From a bacterium (GTDB lineage: Bacteria; CG2-30-53-67), in NCBI GenBank assembly GCA_919901565.1, contig CAKKPE010000084.1, positions 1 through 51,028 of the forward strand: a stretch of 51,028 nucleotides of DNA, read 5' to 3'. The position numbers were made by a program, and so were the translations under genes. Below are positions 33,112-42,126 of this stretch, one piece after another. The notes beneath the pieces are model-generated. The model did not search any database. It was not told the DNA's origin and saw nothing but the letters and a program-made list of their open reading frames with translations. The first letter of the stretch is position 1. Each line of letters opens with the position of its first letter.

Positions 33112-33261
33112 GATTCTCCTGATGAAAGGTTATAGCCGGAATCAGCCGGAGAACTTTATACCGGCATGATCTGTTGCCAGGACCAGCGACTTGAAAGGGA
33201 AATGTATAGAACGCAAGCAAAACCTCCCACGGGCATAAATTACCAAGACTGTTCATAAATG

Positions 33262-34848
33262 TCAATAAAGGAAGAAGAATTCTTCGAAGAGCCGAGGATC
33301 GTCAAAGGTCCGCTCGCCGAGCAGGGCGGTCGCATGATGGCCCCGCTGTCTCATACTCCCGATCTTCGGGATCCCCGGTGCGAACAGGATGAAGCGCTCG
33401 GGCCGTTCTGTTTCTCCCTTCACGATCCCTTCAGGGGTGAAGATGCTTTCCTTTTCACCCGAGGGATGAGGCAGTGACTCGAGGGTGTCGTAAGGAATCA
33501 GTTCATAAGCGGCCTGATTCGGGGACGGGCTCCGGGCATGATGGAGGCGCTCCACCCAGTGCCTTTGTGTCCCGATCCGGACGGCGAACCTGGACGCAGG
33601 GTCATAGGGAGGGAGCCACTGGGGGACAAAGGCGTCCTCCCGGAAGAGAGCGGTCTTCGGCTCTCTGAATATCTTTTCCGAGGGAAAGAAGAAGTGATAA
33701 CAGCCGCAGTTGTGGATCACATCGGCCATGGCCGGCTCTCCGGTGGGCAGGATCGTGATTCGGAGGGTCATGCCGTGGATCCTTCCGGCCTCGATATCGA
33801 GCAGGCCGGTCCTGGGCCTTTGCGTATACCAGATCACGTAATTCAGCTGGAGGAGCGGTCTGCCTCGAAGTATGGCATAGGTCGCATAGTAATAGACTGC
33901 CGGGGTTTCCGTGTCCACGGTGATGAGCGGGCCTTGCCAAATGACCATGCCCGGGAGGTCATAACTCCCTGTCACATCCTGTTCCAGGATCGGGGCGTAG
34001 TACTCCGAGATCCATTTCAGTTCCCCCTCGCTGAGCAGAGGAATATCGAGCGGATTTTGAGATATCCTTGCAAGCAGGGCCGCAACCGAAGCCCCTTCAG
34101 TATCCGGTCTTTGGGGCACCATGGGAGAAAAAGAGGTCAGGGTCCCCTGAGCCTTGAGCAGGTCCATGGGGATGGCATACTGCTTTGAGACCTTGCTCTT
34201 GTAGTGTACAATGCCCGCACTGATGGGAAGAGTAAACAGGGGATAAAGGCCCATGACCCTTGTTGCCGTCCGGTATTCTGAAGGGATTTTTTGCTGGCCC
34301 AGGGCGAGCATGCTCCACCGGATGTTCTTTTTGGTATGGTCCAGGAGGCCCTGTGCACATTCCCGGGCCCCGATCTTTAAAGACTCCCGGAGGTCATGGG
34401 GAGACGGCATGCCGGCCCCGGTTGTACGCTGCCTTCCGTACATCAGCGGTGCCAGGGCCGCGTCCGGCAGATTGTCTATCTCCTTGCTGACGGCGATACT
34501 TCCCTGCTGGTACAGCAGATCGAACCACTGTTCGCCTTCTGCCTGGCCGGTGATAAAATACTTCATCCCATCCAGGAAACGAGTCGTCCTGAGCAATGGG
34601 TGCCCGGGGACCGGGATAGAAGCCGTGTCCCGCACGCCGCAGGCATCCACGGTTTGCTCAAGATCATTCAGGAATTCTGTACACGATTCCACTCCGGGCT
34701 TGTCCAGGGCGAGGGCAGGGGAGAGGGTGAACCATGAGAGGAAAATAGCCGTGAAGAGGATCCTTGCCCCGTAAGTGAACCTGCAGCCGCTGACGGGGTT
34801 TGCAATCTCATCACATGTTCTTGACTCAAGGGAGCCGGTTACATTCAT
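33262..34848 (-). CDS. Exported hypothetical protein
   Basis: A 528-residue protein I do not recognise. A hydrophobic segment at about residues 29-48 (ILFTAIFLSWFTLSPALALD) with an A-L-A cleavage-like end suggests export, with an unusually long cytoplasmic start. The mature part has several Cys (VESC, VDACG, CGCYHFFFP), many aromatic residues, and motifs YYATYAILRGRPLLQLNYVI and GRIHGMTLRITIL that suggest beta-rich structure. GGAG lies upstream. It is probably a periplasmic or outer-envelope protein. Neighbours give no functional clue. Confidence 0.7.
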   Translation of the reverse strand: MNVTGSLESRTCDEIANPVSGCRFTYGARILFTAIFLSWFTLSPALALDKPGVESCTEFLNDLEQTVDACGVRDTASIPVPGHPLLRTTRFLDGMKYFITGQAEGEQWFDLLYQQGSIAVSKEIDNLPDAALAPLMYGRQRTTGAGMPSPHDLRESLKIGARECAQGLLDHTKKNIRWSMLALGQQKIPSEYRTATRVMGLYPLFTLPISAGIVHYKSKVSKQYAIPMDLLKAQGTLTSFSPMVPQRPDTEGASVAALLARISQNPLDIPLLSEGELKWISEYYAPILEQDVTGSYDLPGMVIWQGPLITVDTETPAVYYYATYAILRGRPLLQLNYVIWYTQRPRTGLLDIEAGRIHGMTLRITILPTGEPAMADVIHNCGCYHFFFPSEKIFREPKTALFREDAFVPQWLPPYDPASRFAVRIGTQRHWVERLHHARSPSPNQAAYELIPYDTLESLPHPSGEKESIFTPEGIVKGETERPERFILFAPGIPKIGSMRQRGHHATALLGERTFDDPRLFEEFFFLY

Positions 34849-34946
34849 GTTCGGTCTTTTCTCCTGCCATGTAGATTATAATTCATGGGGACAGATGTGA
34901 CAACCGGAGTTTGTCAGCGGGCCGGGAAGGGTGTATAATTTTATAA

Positions 34947-36035
<1,089 letters not shown>

Positions 36036-36112
36036 TGCTTGTGGCTTCACAGATAAAACCATGGAGTTGTCTGAAAGCATGATTTTTGTACTTTTATCCA
36101 AATATTTTTATC

Positions 36113-36143
36113 AACCGCTTTACAAATGCTGTAAAATGTGGTT
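36113..36143. promoter_or_regulatory. Palindrome upstream of the two-CW gene
   Basis: TTTACA (36119-36124) and TGTAAA (36130-36135) around AATGC, with outer AACC (36113-36116) and GGTT (36140-36143). It lies 100 bases before the gene at 36244 and may be an operator. Confidence 0.35.
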
Positions 36144-36243
36144 AATAGATAGTGTTGCAGCAATGGAAGGACTTCAAAAGAATTGCATGGAAAGGCACAT
36201 AATGATTATGCAGCAAGCCATGCAGAGCTGAAAATCTTATTTT

Positions 36244-36543
36244 ATGAAAAAGAACTGCTGGGAGTACAAGGTATGCGGCAGGGGACCGGATGGAGACAAG
36301 GCGGGGACCTTGGGCGTCTGCCCGGCTGCCAACGAAGTGAGGCTCAACGGGGTGCATGAAGGCATGAATGCCGGGAGGTCCTGCTGGGTGGTGATGGGGA
36401 CGGATTGTGAAGGATCTGGTCATCACAATGGAAATGCAGAATTCAAGACCTGTGCAGACTGCGATTTCTACAAAACTGTCAAACAGGAAGAAAACTCCAA
36501 GTTTCTTTTTTCCGGCACCCTGCTCACGAACTGGCTGACATAG
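36244..36543 (+). CDS. Two-CW domain protein
   Basis: A 99-residue Cys-rich protein with the two-CW pattern: an initial NCWEYKVCGRGPDG, then GVCPA, a second CWVVMGTDCEG and a final CADCDFYK with EEN. Such proteins are cytoplasmic and common in anaerobic Deltaproteobacteria and Nitrospirota, either alone or as a domain next to chemoreceptor or sensor modules; the paired CW units probably bind metal. No function is established. It lies just before a membrane heme protein on the same strand. Confidence 0.82.
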   Translation: MKKNCWEYKVCGRGPDGDKAGTLGVCPAANEVRLNGVHEGMNAGRSCWVVMGTDCEGSGHHNGNAEFKTCADCDFYKTVKQEENSKFLFSGTLLTNWLT

Positions 36544-36611
36544 ATAAAAACGCCATCCCCTTCCTGACTGACATCCAGACAGAATCCAAAGGAAGACCTG
36601 TTCAAACAGGG

Positions 36612-37619
36612 ATGCATGGGACTTTACCTCTTGTTTATAAAGCCGGGTCAGCCCATGTTCATATTTTCTTCCGGGCAAACTCCGTATGGGGGAGGATCTT
36701 TTTGGTTACAAGAGGCATTTTCTTCGTGATGGTCATCCTCTTTTTCCTGTCTGTTTCCGCTATCTGGGGTTTTTGTACCGAGGACTATGCCAGGCAAACC
36801 GGCAGGGCCTGCGGCACGTGCCATGTCAATCCTGCGGGCGGCGGGATGCTGGCGGCTGCCGGGGAGTCCTTCCGGGACGAGTTGAGGGTCAAAGGTCTTT
36901 ACAGGCCTCTCAACCCCATCCAGCATATCGTACGGTTCATCATCGGATATCTCCATATGGTTACAGCGGTCATCTGGTTCGGCACCATCCTGTATGTGCA
37001 TCTTTTATTGAAACCGGCCTATGCGGCAAGAGGGCTCCCCAAAGGAGAGCTATGGCTTGGATGGGTTTCCATTGCCATCATGGCCGTGACCGGTACGCTC
37101 CTTACCATCGCCCGGGTCCCTTCCTGGCATATGTTTTTTCATACAAGATTCGGGATACTGCTTCTGATCAAGATATCGCTTTTTCTCGTCATGGTCTCTA
37201 CGGCGACACTCGTTACATTTTTGATCGGCCCGAAATTAAAGAAGAAAAAAGAGCTGAAGATCCAGCAGCACAAGCAGGACCTCACACCGGAGGAGGTTGC
37301 AGAGTTCGATGGCAAGGAGGGAAGACCTGCCTATGTGGTTTACCATGGGATGGTCTATAATGTCACGCAGAGCAGGTTATGGAAAGATGGGGATCATGCC
37401 GGAAGGCACCATGCAGGGTTTGACCTGACAAGCCTGCTCAAGCAGGCGCCGCACGGGGAGGAGAAGATCCTCTCCATGCCGCTTGTGGGGAAGCTTCTGA
37501 CCTCTGCGCAGGGGAGCGGAAAGCCGTTGGAGATCAAGGTTTTTTATTTTTTCGCCTATATGAATCTCGCCCTGGTCTTCATGATCATCTTTGTGATCTC
37601 GCTCTGGCGCTGGTGGTGA
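36612..37619 (+). CDS. CopD-like membrane protein with CxxCH and cytochrome b5-like domain
   Basis: Up to 335 residues; the true start may be as late as 36729 (MVILFFLSVSAIWGF), which gives a normal signal. The order is: a CGTCH heme c motif right after the signal; four or more helices of the CopD/DUF2214 kind (YLHMVTAVIWFGTILYVHLL with two His); a cytosolic cytochrome b5-like heme domain (LTPEEVAEFDGKEGRPAYVV, VYNVTQSRLW, HAGFDLTSLL); and a last helix (YFFAYMNLALVFMIIFVISL). This looks like a transmembrane electron carrier linking periplasmic heme c and cytosolic b5-type heme. Confidence 0.75.
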   Translation: MHGTLPLVYKAGSAHVHIFFRANSVWGRIFLVTRGIFFVMVILFFLSVSAIWGFCTEDYARQTGRACGTCHVNPAGGGMLAAAGESFRDELRVKGLYRPLNPIQHIVRFIIGYLHMVTAVIWFGTILYVHLLLKPAYAARGLPKGELWLGWVSIAIMAVTGTLLTIARVPSWHMFFHTRFGILLLIKISLFLVMVSTATLVTFLIGPKLKKKKELKIQQHKQDLTPEEVAEFDGKEGRPAYVVYHGMVYNVTQSRLWKDGDHAGRHHAGFDLTSLLKQAPHGEEKILSMPLVGKLLTSAQGSGKPLEIKVFYFFAYMNLALVFMIIFVISLWRWW

Positions 37620-37707
37620 AAATAAACAGCACGCGCATTTCCAGCCGTTTTCTGCCAAGGCAGCAAGTGCATATAAAAAAAGAAAAATTTCTCAATAATA
37701 AATAATT

Positions 37708-37741
37708 CTTGACAAGTCAAGATTTCTGGTATATTCTACCA
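37708..37741 (+). promoter_or_regulatory. Promoter with two operator palindromes, VapBC-2
   Basis: TTGACA (37709-37714) and TATTCT (37732-37737) are 17 bases apart. CTTGAC-AA-GTCAAG (37708-37721) covers the -35 and TGGTA-TATTC-TACCA (37727-37741) covers the -10. Such an arrangement would allow tight repression of the toxin-antitoxin genes starting at 37910. Confidence 0.6.
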
Positions 37742-37743
37742 GT

Positions 37744-37893
37744 ATGATCGAGCGACGATATAAATCGACGGAATCTCTTGACGGGGTCATTGATCTCGAA
37801 CGTTTGAGATCAGGACCGATAGACAGCCTGGTGAGTGATGCACAAAAGGACTCGGCGCTATGCTGGATGCAACCCCAGAAGGCGCTTATTTGA
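37744..37893 (+). CDS. Small ORF in the VapBC-2 leader
   Basis: A 49-codon frame, MIERRYKSTESLDGVIDLER and on, begins at the predicted transcription start, so it would be translated leaderless or not at all. It ends 16 bases before the antitoxin start. It has a protein-like composition but no family I know; it could be a leader peptide or chance. Confidence 0.25.
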   Translation: MIERRYKSTESLDGVIDLERLRSGPIDSLVSDAQKDSALCWMQPQKALI

Positions 37894-37909
37894 TAAGTGG
37901 AGGCAAACC

Positions 37910-38152
37910 ATGAAACGAAAAGTTGGAACACTCCTTGAAGAAGACGTGCTGCGTAAGGCCAAGCGCCGGGCGGTCGACGAAGGACGTCCTTTGAGCGGTC
38001 TGATACAGGACGCACTCGAAAGCTACCTGTCAACACGAACCGTAGACCCCGCAAAGCGCGATGCGGCCTATCAGCTTTATTGCGAGTACCCGATGAAGCT
38101 TACCTCGGCGCAGTTCAAGGCAGTCCTGGAGGAGGATGCGTGGGATCTATAA
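37910..38152 (+). CDS. Ribbon-helix-helix antitoxin of VapBC-2
   Basis: An 80-residue protein with GGAGG upstream. The start KRKVGTLLEEDVLRKAKRRA with DEGRPLSGLIQDALESYL is a ribbon-helix-helix DNA-binding fold; the C-terminal half (TSAQFKAVLEEDAWDL) is the acidic toxin-binding tail. It overlaps the PIN toxin gene by 13 bases. The promoter palindromes 170 bases upstream are its likely targets. Confidence 0.82.
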   Translation: MKRKVGTLLEEDVLRKAKRRAVDEGRPLSGLIQDALESYLSTRTVDPAKRDAAYQLYCEYPMKLTSAQFKAVLEEDAWDL

Positions 38153-38655
38153 GCCTCGACGATATCCAGAGCGGCAGTCTCTGCGTAATCGACACGAACG
38201 TACTGCTCTATGCCGAGCAAAGTGTATCCGATCAGGCGCAGCGGCTCATCCGGCGCTGTGCGCAGGGTGAACTCAGCGGTGTCTTGCCGCAAACGGTCTG
38301 GCAGGAGTTGACACATAAGCTCATGCTTGCAGAGGCCATGATGAAAGGGCTCATTGCAGAAGGCAAGCCCGCAGCGCGTCTTGCAGCAAAGCCTGAGGTC
38401 GTTCGTGGGTTGAGCCTCTATCGCGTCAAGGTGAATGCGCTCGTGGACCTGGGGCTTGGGTTTGTGGCCTGCACGCTGGATGATCTGACGAAGACAGCGT
38501 TCAAGATGCAGGAAAAATACGGTCTGCTGACCAATGATGCGGTGGTCTTGGCAGTAACGATACGACTGAAGGCGGATGTGCTCGTGTCAAGCGATAAGGC
38601 ATTCCATGGAGTGACGGAGGTGAAGGTCCATTATCCCACGGACCTTCGTCTCTAA
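38140..38655 (+). CDS. vapC: PIN-domain toxin of VapBC-2
   Basis: A 171-residue PIN protein starting at GTG 38140, directly after GGAGGAGGATGC inside the antitoxin gene; this strong site decides the start. Catalytic acids are in CVIDTNVLLYAEQS, VWQELTHKLM, LLTNDAVVLAVTIR and VLVSSDKAF. It is longer than the VapC at 1059 because of an extra helical insert (GLIAEGKPAARLAAKPEVV). It should be an RNase; the target is unknown. Confidence 0.87.
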   Translation: MGSISLDDIQSGSLCVIDTNVLLYAEQSVSDQAQRLIRRCAQGELSGVLPQTVWQELTHKLMLAEAMMKGLIAEGKPAARLAAKPEVVRGLSLYRVKVNALVDLGLGFVACTLDDLTKTAFKMQEKYGLLTNDAVVLAVTIRLKADVLVSSDKAFHGVTEVKVHYPTDLRL

Positions 38656-38739
38656 TACCGTCATCCCGGATTGTCGGGAATCTTTCTGTTGCTATATGTT
38701 TTTGATACCGGATTAATCTGACTGGAGCAGACGCTGAAT

Positions 38740-39657
38740 ATGATCTTTATCGCCGGGGGTACAGGTTTTGTGGGGAGGAACCTCCTCGATGCACTGCAGG
38801 GGGAAGGGGCATCTGTACGATGCCTTGTCCGCGACGAGAAGAAGGCCGAGTGGGTGCGCTCCCTGGGGTTTGAAGCCGTACAGGGAGACATCACAAACGC
38901 GGATTCACTGGATGGCGCCCTGGAGGGGGTTGAGGCCGCTGTCCATCTGGCGGGGATCATCGAAGAAAAACCAGGGAGCACGTTTGAATCCGTGCATGTA
39001 CAAGGGACCCGGAACCTTGTGAGCGAGTCGGCCGCAAGCGGTGTAAAGCGGATCTTTTATCAGTCGGCCCTGGGCGCCGATATTCACTCTCCCTTCGCAT
39101 ACCTCAAGACCAAGGCCGAGGCCGAGAAGATTGTTATCTCATCGGATATTCCCTATACGATCTTCAGGCCCTCACTCATTGTGGGCAAGGGGGACGGGTT
39201 CACGGAAAGGATGAAACAGCTCATCTCTGCCGGGCCTGTGGTCCCGGTGCCGGGCGACGGACTGGCCAGGTTCCAGCCGGTCTACATCCGGGACTGGCTC
39301 CAGTGCTTCCGACGGGCATTCATCAACGGCGGGGACCGGGAGAGGATCTACGAGTTTGGAGGCCCTGAGCAGCTTAGCTATAACGAGATATTGAAAGAGA
39401 TCATGGATGCGCTGGAGATAAAAAAGTCGGTCATCCATATCCCCATGGGGGTCGCCCGGTTATCGCTTCCCTTTATGGGAGCGGTCCGGTCCTTTGCCTC
39501 AGCCCTGGGCCGGGAGATCCCGCCGGTTACGGACGAGCTTCTCTCCCTGCTGGGCCAGGACAACATCTGCGGCGAGGATTCGATCACGAAGAATTTCGGA
39601 TTCACGCCGGTCCGTTTTTCCGAGGCGTTGAGGGAGTTCCTGAAAGGGAGTTCATGA
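38740..39657 (+). CDS. NAD(P)-binding epimerase-like protein (NDUFA9/SDR_a5 type)
   Basis: A 305-residue atypical short-chain dehydrogenase. It starts MIFIAGGTGFVGRNLL, the GxxGxxG nucleotide site, with AAVHLAGI, FYQSALGAD and YLKTKAEAE (YxxxK). The overall pattern (VHVQGTRNLVSESAASGVKR, FRPSLIVGKGDGF) matches complex-I NDUFA9-like and NmrA/YesF-type proteins, which in bacteria are linked with quinone or lipid metabolism or serve as redox sensors. The exact substrate is unknown. It is followed by a strong hairpin. Confidence 0.85.
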   Translation: MIFIAGGTGFVGRNLLDALQGEGASVRCLVRDEKKAEWVRSLGFEAVQGDITNADSLDGALEGVEAAVHLAGIIEEKPGSTFESVHVQGTRNLVSESAASGVKRIFYQSALGADIHSPFAYLKTKAEAEKIVISSDIPYTIFRPSLIVGKGDGFTERMKQLISAGPVVPVPGDGLARFQPVYIRDWLQCFRRAFINGGDRERIYEFGGPEQLSYNEILKEIMDALEIKKSVIHIPMGVARLSLPFMGAVRSFASALGREIPPVTDELLSLLGQDNICGEDSITKNFGFTPVRFSEALREFLKGSS

Positions 39658-39707
39658 AAGGCCCGGTCGGATGGATGCGCCGGTGATATTTTATTGGTTA
39701 TCTGAAA

Positions 39708-39728
39708 ACCCGGCCCAAAGGGCCGGGT
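39708..39728. terminator. Hairpin terminator after the epimerase gene
   Basis: ACCCGGCCC (39708-39716) and GGGCCGGGT (39720-39728) around AAA. On the minus strand TTTTC follows, on the plus strand no T run; it probably separates the epimerase gene from the oppositely oriented glutaredoxin gene. Confidence 0.6.
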
Positions 39729-39754
39729 CAGAGTTGAAAGGCTGTGCCGTTTTA

Positions 39755-39970
39755 TATAGTAAAGAAATTCTAAATTCGAAGCACTAAATCCGAAACGGTT
39801 CGGCAAGCTCACCGCCCTGAGCCAATTCGAAGGGCAAATTCAAATGACCGAAATCCAAAATTCAAAACTTATTTATCCAAATGTTCAGTCGTCTCTATAC
39901 GAGGTTTTGGATATTTGAATTTTGAGTTTAGGATTTGTTTAGGATTTAGATATTAGGATTTCGTATTTTA
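39755..39970. repeat. AT-rich intergenic dispersed repeat
   Basis: Stretches such as AAATTCTAAATTCGAAGCAC, CCGAAATCCAAAATTC, then GAATTTTGAGTTTAGGATTT on the other side form loose inverted copies of one another around a GGCAAGCTCACCGCCCTGAG segment. Similar AAATTC/GAATTT elements are common between genes in Nitrospirota and planctomycete-like genomes (recollection). No coding sequence is seen. Confidence 0.5.
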
Positions 39971-40034
39971 TGCGAGACCCTGGTCAAGCCCCTTTTAGGG
40001 GTAACACAAAGCCACGTCCTCTGGGCGTGGATGT

Positions 40035-40280
40035 TTACGCGCCCTGTCCGGATTGGAACCGGCTTTCCAGGAATCGGACGATGTCATCCGATTCATACAT
40101 GGGCTTGCCGTCAATGAAGAGACAGGGGATTTGATACATTCCCCCATCCCGCACAAGCCTTCGTATGTTCGGCGGCCAGAGAATGTTTTTATACGCCACA
40201 TCCGCCTTTAGTTTCCTGACGGCCCTCCGGACCTTCATGCAGTAGGGTCAGGTAGGGAACTGGTAGAGTTCGAGCTTCAC
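40035..40280 (-). CDS. Selenocysteine glutaredoxin (UPYC)
   Basis: Start GTG 40280 with ACGGAGGAAGG upstream. The frame reads MKLELYQFPT, then TGA at 40250-40248 as residue 11, then PYCMKVRRAVRKL. With TGA as selenocysteine the active site is U-P-Y-C, in place of the Cys-Pro-Tyr-Cys of glutaredoxin. The rest is a normal 81-residue glutaredoxin: IPCLFIDGKPMYESDDIVRF with the cis-Pro (IPCLF) and the GSH-binding end. Sec glutaredoxins are known from deltaproteobacteria and clostridia. A conventional annotation would start at the internal ATG 40238 and lose the active site. Confidence 0.85.
40217..40237 (-). promoter_or_regulatory. Candidate bacterial SECIS hairpin for the glutaredoxin UGA
   Basis: On the minus strand TGA-A-GGTCC-GGA-GGGCC-G-TCA: three plus five pairs (one G-U) around an A-G mismatch with triloop GGA. 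The loop begins 19 bases after the UGA, almost the same distance as in the YeeE/YedE gene, and also starts GG. Confidence 0.6.
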
Positions 40281-40305
40281 AGGGCCTTCCTCCGTTACAT
40301 GGTTA

Positions 40306-40333
40306 AGTCTATCATGGTTTGATGCTTTGTCAA
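40306..40333 (-). promoter_or_regulatory. Promoter of the selenoglutaredoxin gene
   Basis: On the minus strand TTGACA (40333-40328) and TAGACT (40311-40306) are 16 bases apart, upstream of the GTG at 40280. The leader would be about 20 bases and includes the ribosome site. Confidence 0.55.
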
Positions 40334-40494
40334 CCACGCCCCGGGAGCGGGCCCGGTGGTTCGGAAGGATTGGAAGGATTTTGGGTGATCGGGGGTATTG
40401 CGCTTATTAACCCTTTTGGGGAATGGACGAAACTTTTGGAGTCGGGTATTTTAAGGTGGGTTCAATGGGCTGAGTGATCTTCTAGATGAACCCT

Positions 40495-40522
40495 AAGCCC
40501 CGATGGCACGCCATCGGGGCTT
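40495..40522. terminator. Strong hairpin upstream of tRNA-fMet
   Basis: AAGCCCCGATGG (40495-40506) and CCATCGGGGCTT (40511-40522) are perfect 12-base arms, followed on the plus strand by ATTTGATTTA. No gene is seen in 40334-40494, so the transcript it ends is unclear; an uncharacterised small RNA is possible. Confidence 0.65.
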
Positions 40523-40538
40523 ATTTGATTTAAATGCC

Positions 40539-40567
40539 TTGACTTTGATGGTTAATTTCTTTATATT
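40539..40567 (+). promoter_or_regulatory. tRNA promoter
   Basis: TTGACT (40539-40544), 17-base spacer, TATATT (40562-40567), 20 bases before the tRNA 5' end. Confidence 0.7.
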
Positions 40568-40587
40568 CAACAATCTTAAATTCATGG

Positions 40588-40664
<77 letters not shown>

Positions 40665-40718
40665 AGTACCTTAAAAGGCTCCCGGCTTTCCATCAATAAA
40701 CTCTCTTTCGTATTTAAG

Positions 40719-40747
40719 TGGACCACGCAGAAATTGGAAATCAAAGT
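40719..40747 (+). repeat. 29-bp dispersed repeat, copy 1
   Basis: Matches the complement of 46387-46415 at 27 of 29 positions (TGGACCAC, two variable bases, GAAATTGGAAATCAAAGT). It lies in the gene-free interval 40665-41143 and is followed by A/T-rich sequence in both copies. Confidence 0.55.
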
Positions 40748-40839
40748 CATTTTGATTTTTGATTATTTATCTTTAATTCCTGTAGCCGTTCAGCTTTCTT
40801 GCGAAAGAACCTGAATAAACTGATGCTGGTAACCTTCAG

Positions 40840-40870
40840 GCCCTGTCTCTTCGGAGGCGGGGCTTTTTTT
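40840..40870 (+). terminator. Rho-independent terminator downstream of tRNA
   Basis: GCCC and GTCTC arms pair with GAGGC and GGGC around a TTCG tetraloop (40840-40863), followed by seven T residues. The preceding 70 bases (from about 40790) hold no recognised riboswitch. Confidence 0.75.
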
Positions 40871-41019
40871 GTGTTCCTATATCATCCCACAGGGGGAGGA
40901 ATGGTGTTTAAAGTTAAAAGTAAGGGATGTTCGTCAAATAATATCCTTCAAAAACCCGTCATTGCCGGAAGCAGCCTCTCTATACTGAATTATTTTTTAA
41001 TATTTTCACATTTTCTTGT

Positions 41020-41044
41020 GACTTTTCCCTTTATTTTACCACTA
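41020..41044 (+). promoter_or_regulatory. Motif shared by PEP-CTERM gene upstream regions, copy 1
   Basis: GACTTT, seven variable-rich bases, then ATTTTACCACTA; 20 of 25 positions match 42058-42082. It lies 100 bases before the first PEP-CTERM gene. Confidence 0.5.
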
Positions 41045-41143
41045 TACATCAGAAGAAGCTAAAAGGAAGAGGGAATAGGGTAAAAGAGGAAAGAAGTTCG
41101 GTTATTTTGTTGTAGAAATCATTCAGTGAAAGGGAGGCAAGTC

Positions 41144-41866
41144 ATGTTACGGAAAAGAATTTTTAATGTATGGGTTTCATTCATGTTTGCGATGGTCCTG
41201 CCGGTTTTTCTCTCGGTATCGGCCTGGGCTGCTCCAATATCCTACAGTGGGAGTCTCTCCATTCCGCCTGCCATCGGGACAGAGTTGGACGGGATAGGGA
41301 ACTGGGCGACCGGGGATGCCGGTTTGGAATGGACGGTCAACTGGGACGATCAGGGAGGTCTGGTTCACTACTCCTATATCTTCAGTCACTTAGTCGGGGC
41401 AACCAGCCATTTCATTCTGGAGGTATCTGATAATTTTACATCGGCTGATATCTTCAATGCCAACTGGACAGTCCTCGGGCCAGAGACCTATAATATTGAT
41501 GGACCGGGTAAAAGCAATCCCGGCATGCCGGGGGAAATATATGGCATTAAGTTTGACGGGACTTTAGGCAATGTTACAACCATCTCCTTCGACAGCACCA
41601 GGCTTCCGGTCTGGGGCGATTTCTATTCAAAGGATGGCTCAGCCGGCGGGCATGGGCCGAATGCCCTCTGGAATGCAGGGCTTACGGCAAACGAGGATGA
41701 TGACCCTGCCGATGCTCCGAGCAATGGTTCAGTCTCAATGCACATCCTTGTCCCGGACGGTGTCCGTGTTGTCCCCAGTATCCCCGAACCGGCTTCGCTT
41801 CTGCTGCTTGGAAGCGGACTGATCGGGCTCGTGGCAATTGGCAGAATCAGGAGAAAGAACGGCTAA
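41144..41866 (+). CDS. PEP-CTERM sorting-domain protein
   Basis: A 240-residue exported protein from ATG 41144 after GGGAGGC. Signal peptide: IFNVWVSFMFAMVLPVFLSV, cut near AWA. The mature part is Gly/Asp-rich and beta-like with no known enzyme motif. The C-terminus has the PEP-CTERM sorting signal: IPEPASLLLLGSGLIGLVAI followed by RIRRK. Exosortase (not in this window) would cleave at PEP for release into the matrix or onto the surface. A strong terminator follows. Confidence 0.9.
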   Translation: MLRKRIFNVWVSFMFAMVLPVFLSVSAWAAPISYSGSLSIPPAIGTELDGIGNWATGDAGLEWTVNWDDQGGLVHYSYIFSHLVGATSHFILEVSDNFTSADIFNANWTVLGPETYNIDGPGKSNPGMPGEIYGIKFDGTLGNVTTISFDSTRLPVWGDFYSKDGSAGGHGPNALWNAGLTANEDDDPADAPSNGSVSMHILVPDGVRVVPSIPEPASLLLLGSGLIGLVAIGRIRRKNG

Positions 41867-41910
41867 TTTTGAAGTAGATGGGCATTGAATGGTTTGACAT
41901 GCTTTGGAGA

Positions 41911-41937
41911 AATCCCCGCCTTTTGGAGGCGGGGATT
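41911..41937 (+). terminator. Rho-independent terminator
   Basis: AATCCCCGCC (41911-41920) and GGCGGGGATT (41928-41937), perfect ten-base arms, then a run of T. It ends the first PEP-CTERM transcript. Confidence 0.88.
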
Positions 41938-42057
41938 TTTTTTGCTGTATAGGGATGCTCATTCCATGGCTGCGCCTGATCAACATGGTCAGTTCCGTTA
42001 TTTTATGGAGATGGAAAAACCGTAATCGTTTTTTTGATTATTCACAAAAAACTTCGC

Positions 42058-42082
42058 GACTTTCAGCCATATTTTACCACTA
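42058..42082 (+). promoter_or_regulatory. Motif shared by PEP-CTERM gene upstream regions, copy 2
   Basis: Second copy of the motif at 41020-41044, ending with the identical ATTTTACCACTA, 44 bases before the second PEP-CTERM gene. Confidence 0.5.
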
Positions 42083-42126
42083 ATAGTCAAACACTATATC
42101 CAACCATTCAAAAAGGAGGGTTAGCT

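Noticed and set aside
31864-33135. A 423-codon plus-strand frame opposite trpB
   Set aside because: Antisense shadow; the minus strand encodes a complete TrpB2 with its own ribosome site and terminator.
40790-40870. c-di-GMP (GEMM) riboswitch before the PEP-CTERM genes
   Set aside because: The conserved core ACGCAAAGCC and the tetraloop-receptor pattern are absent; only a terminator hairpin is supported.
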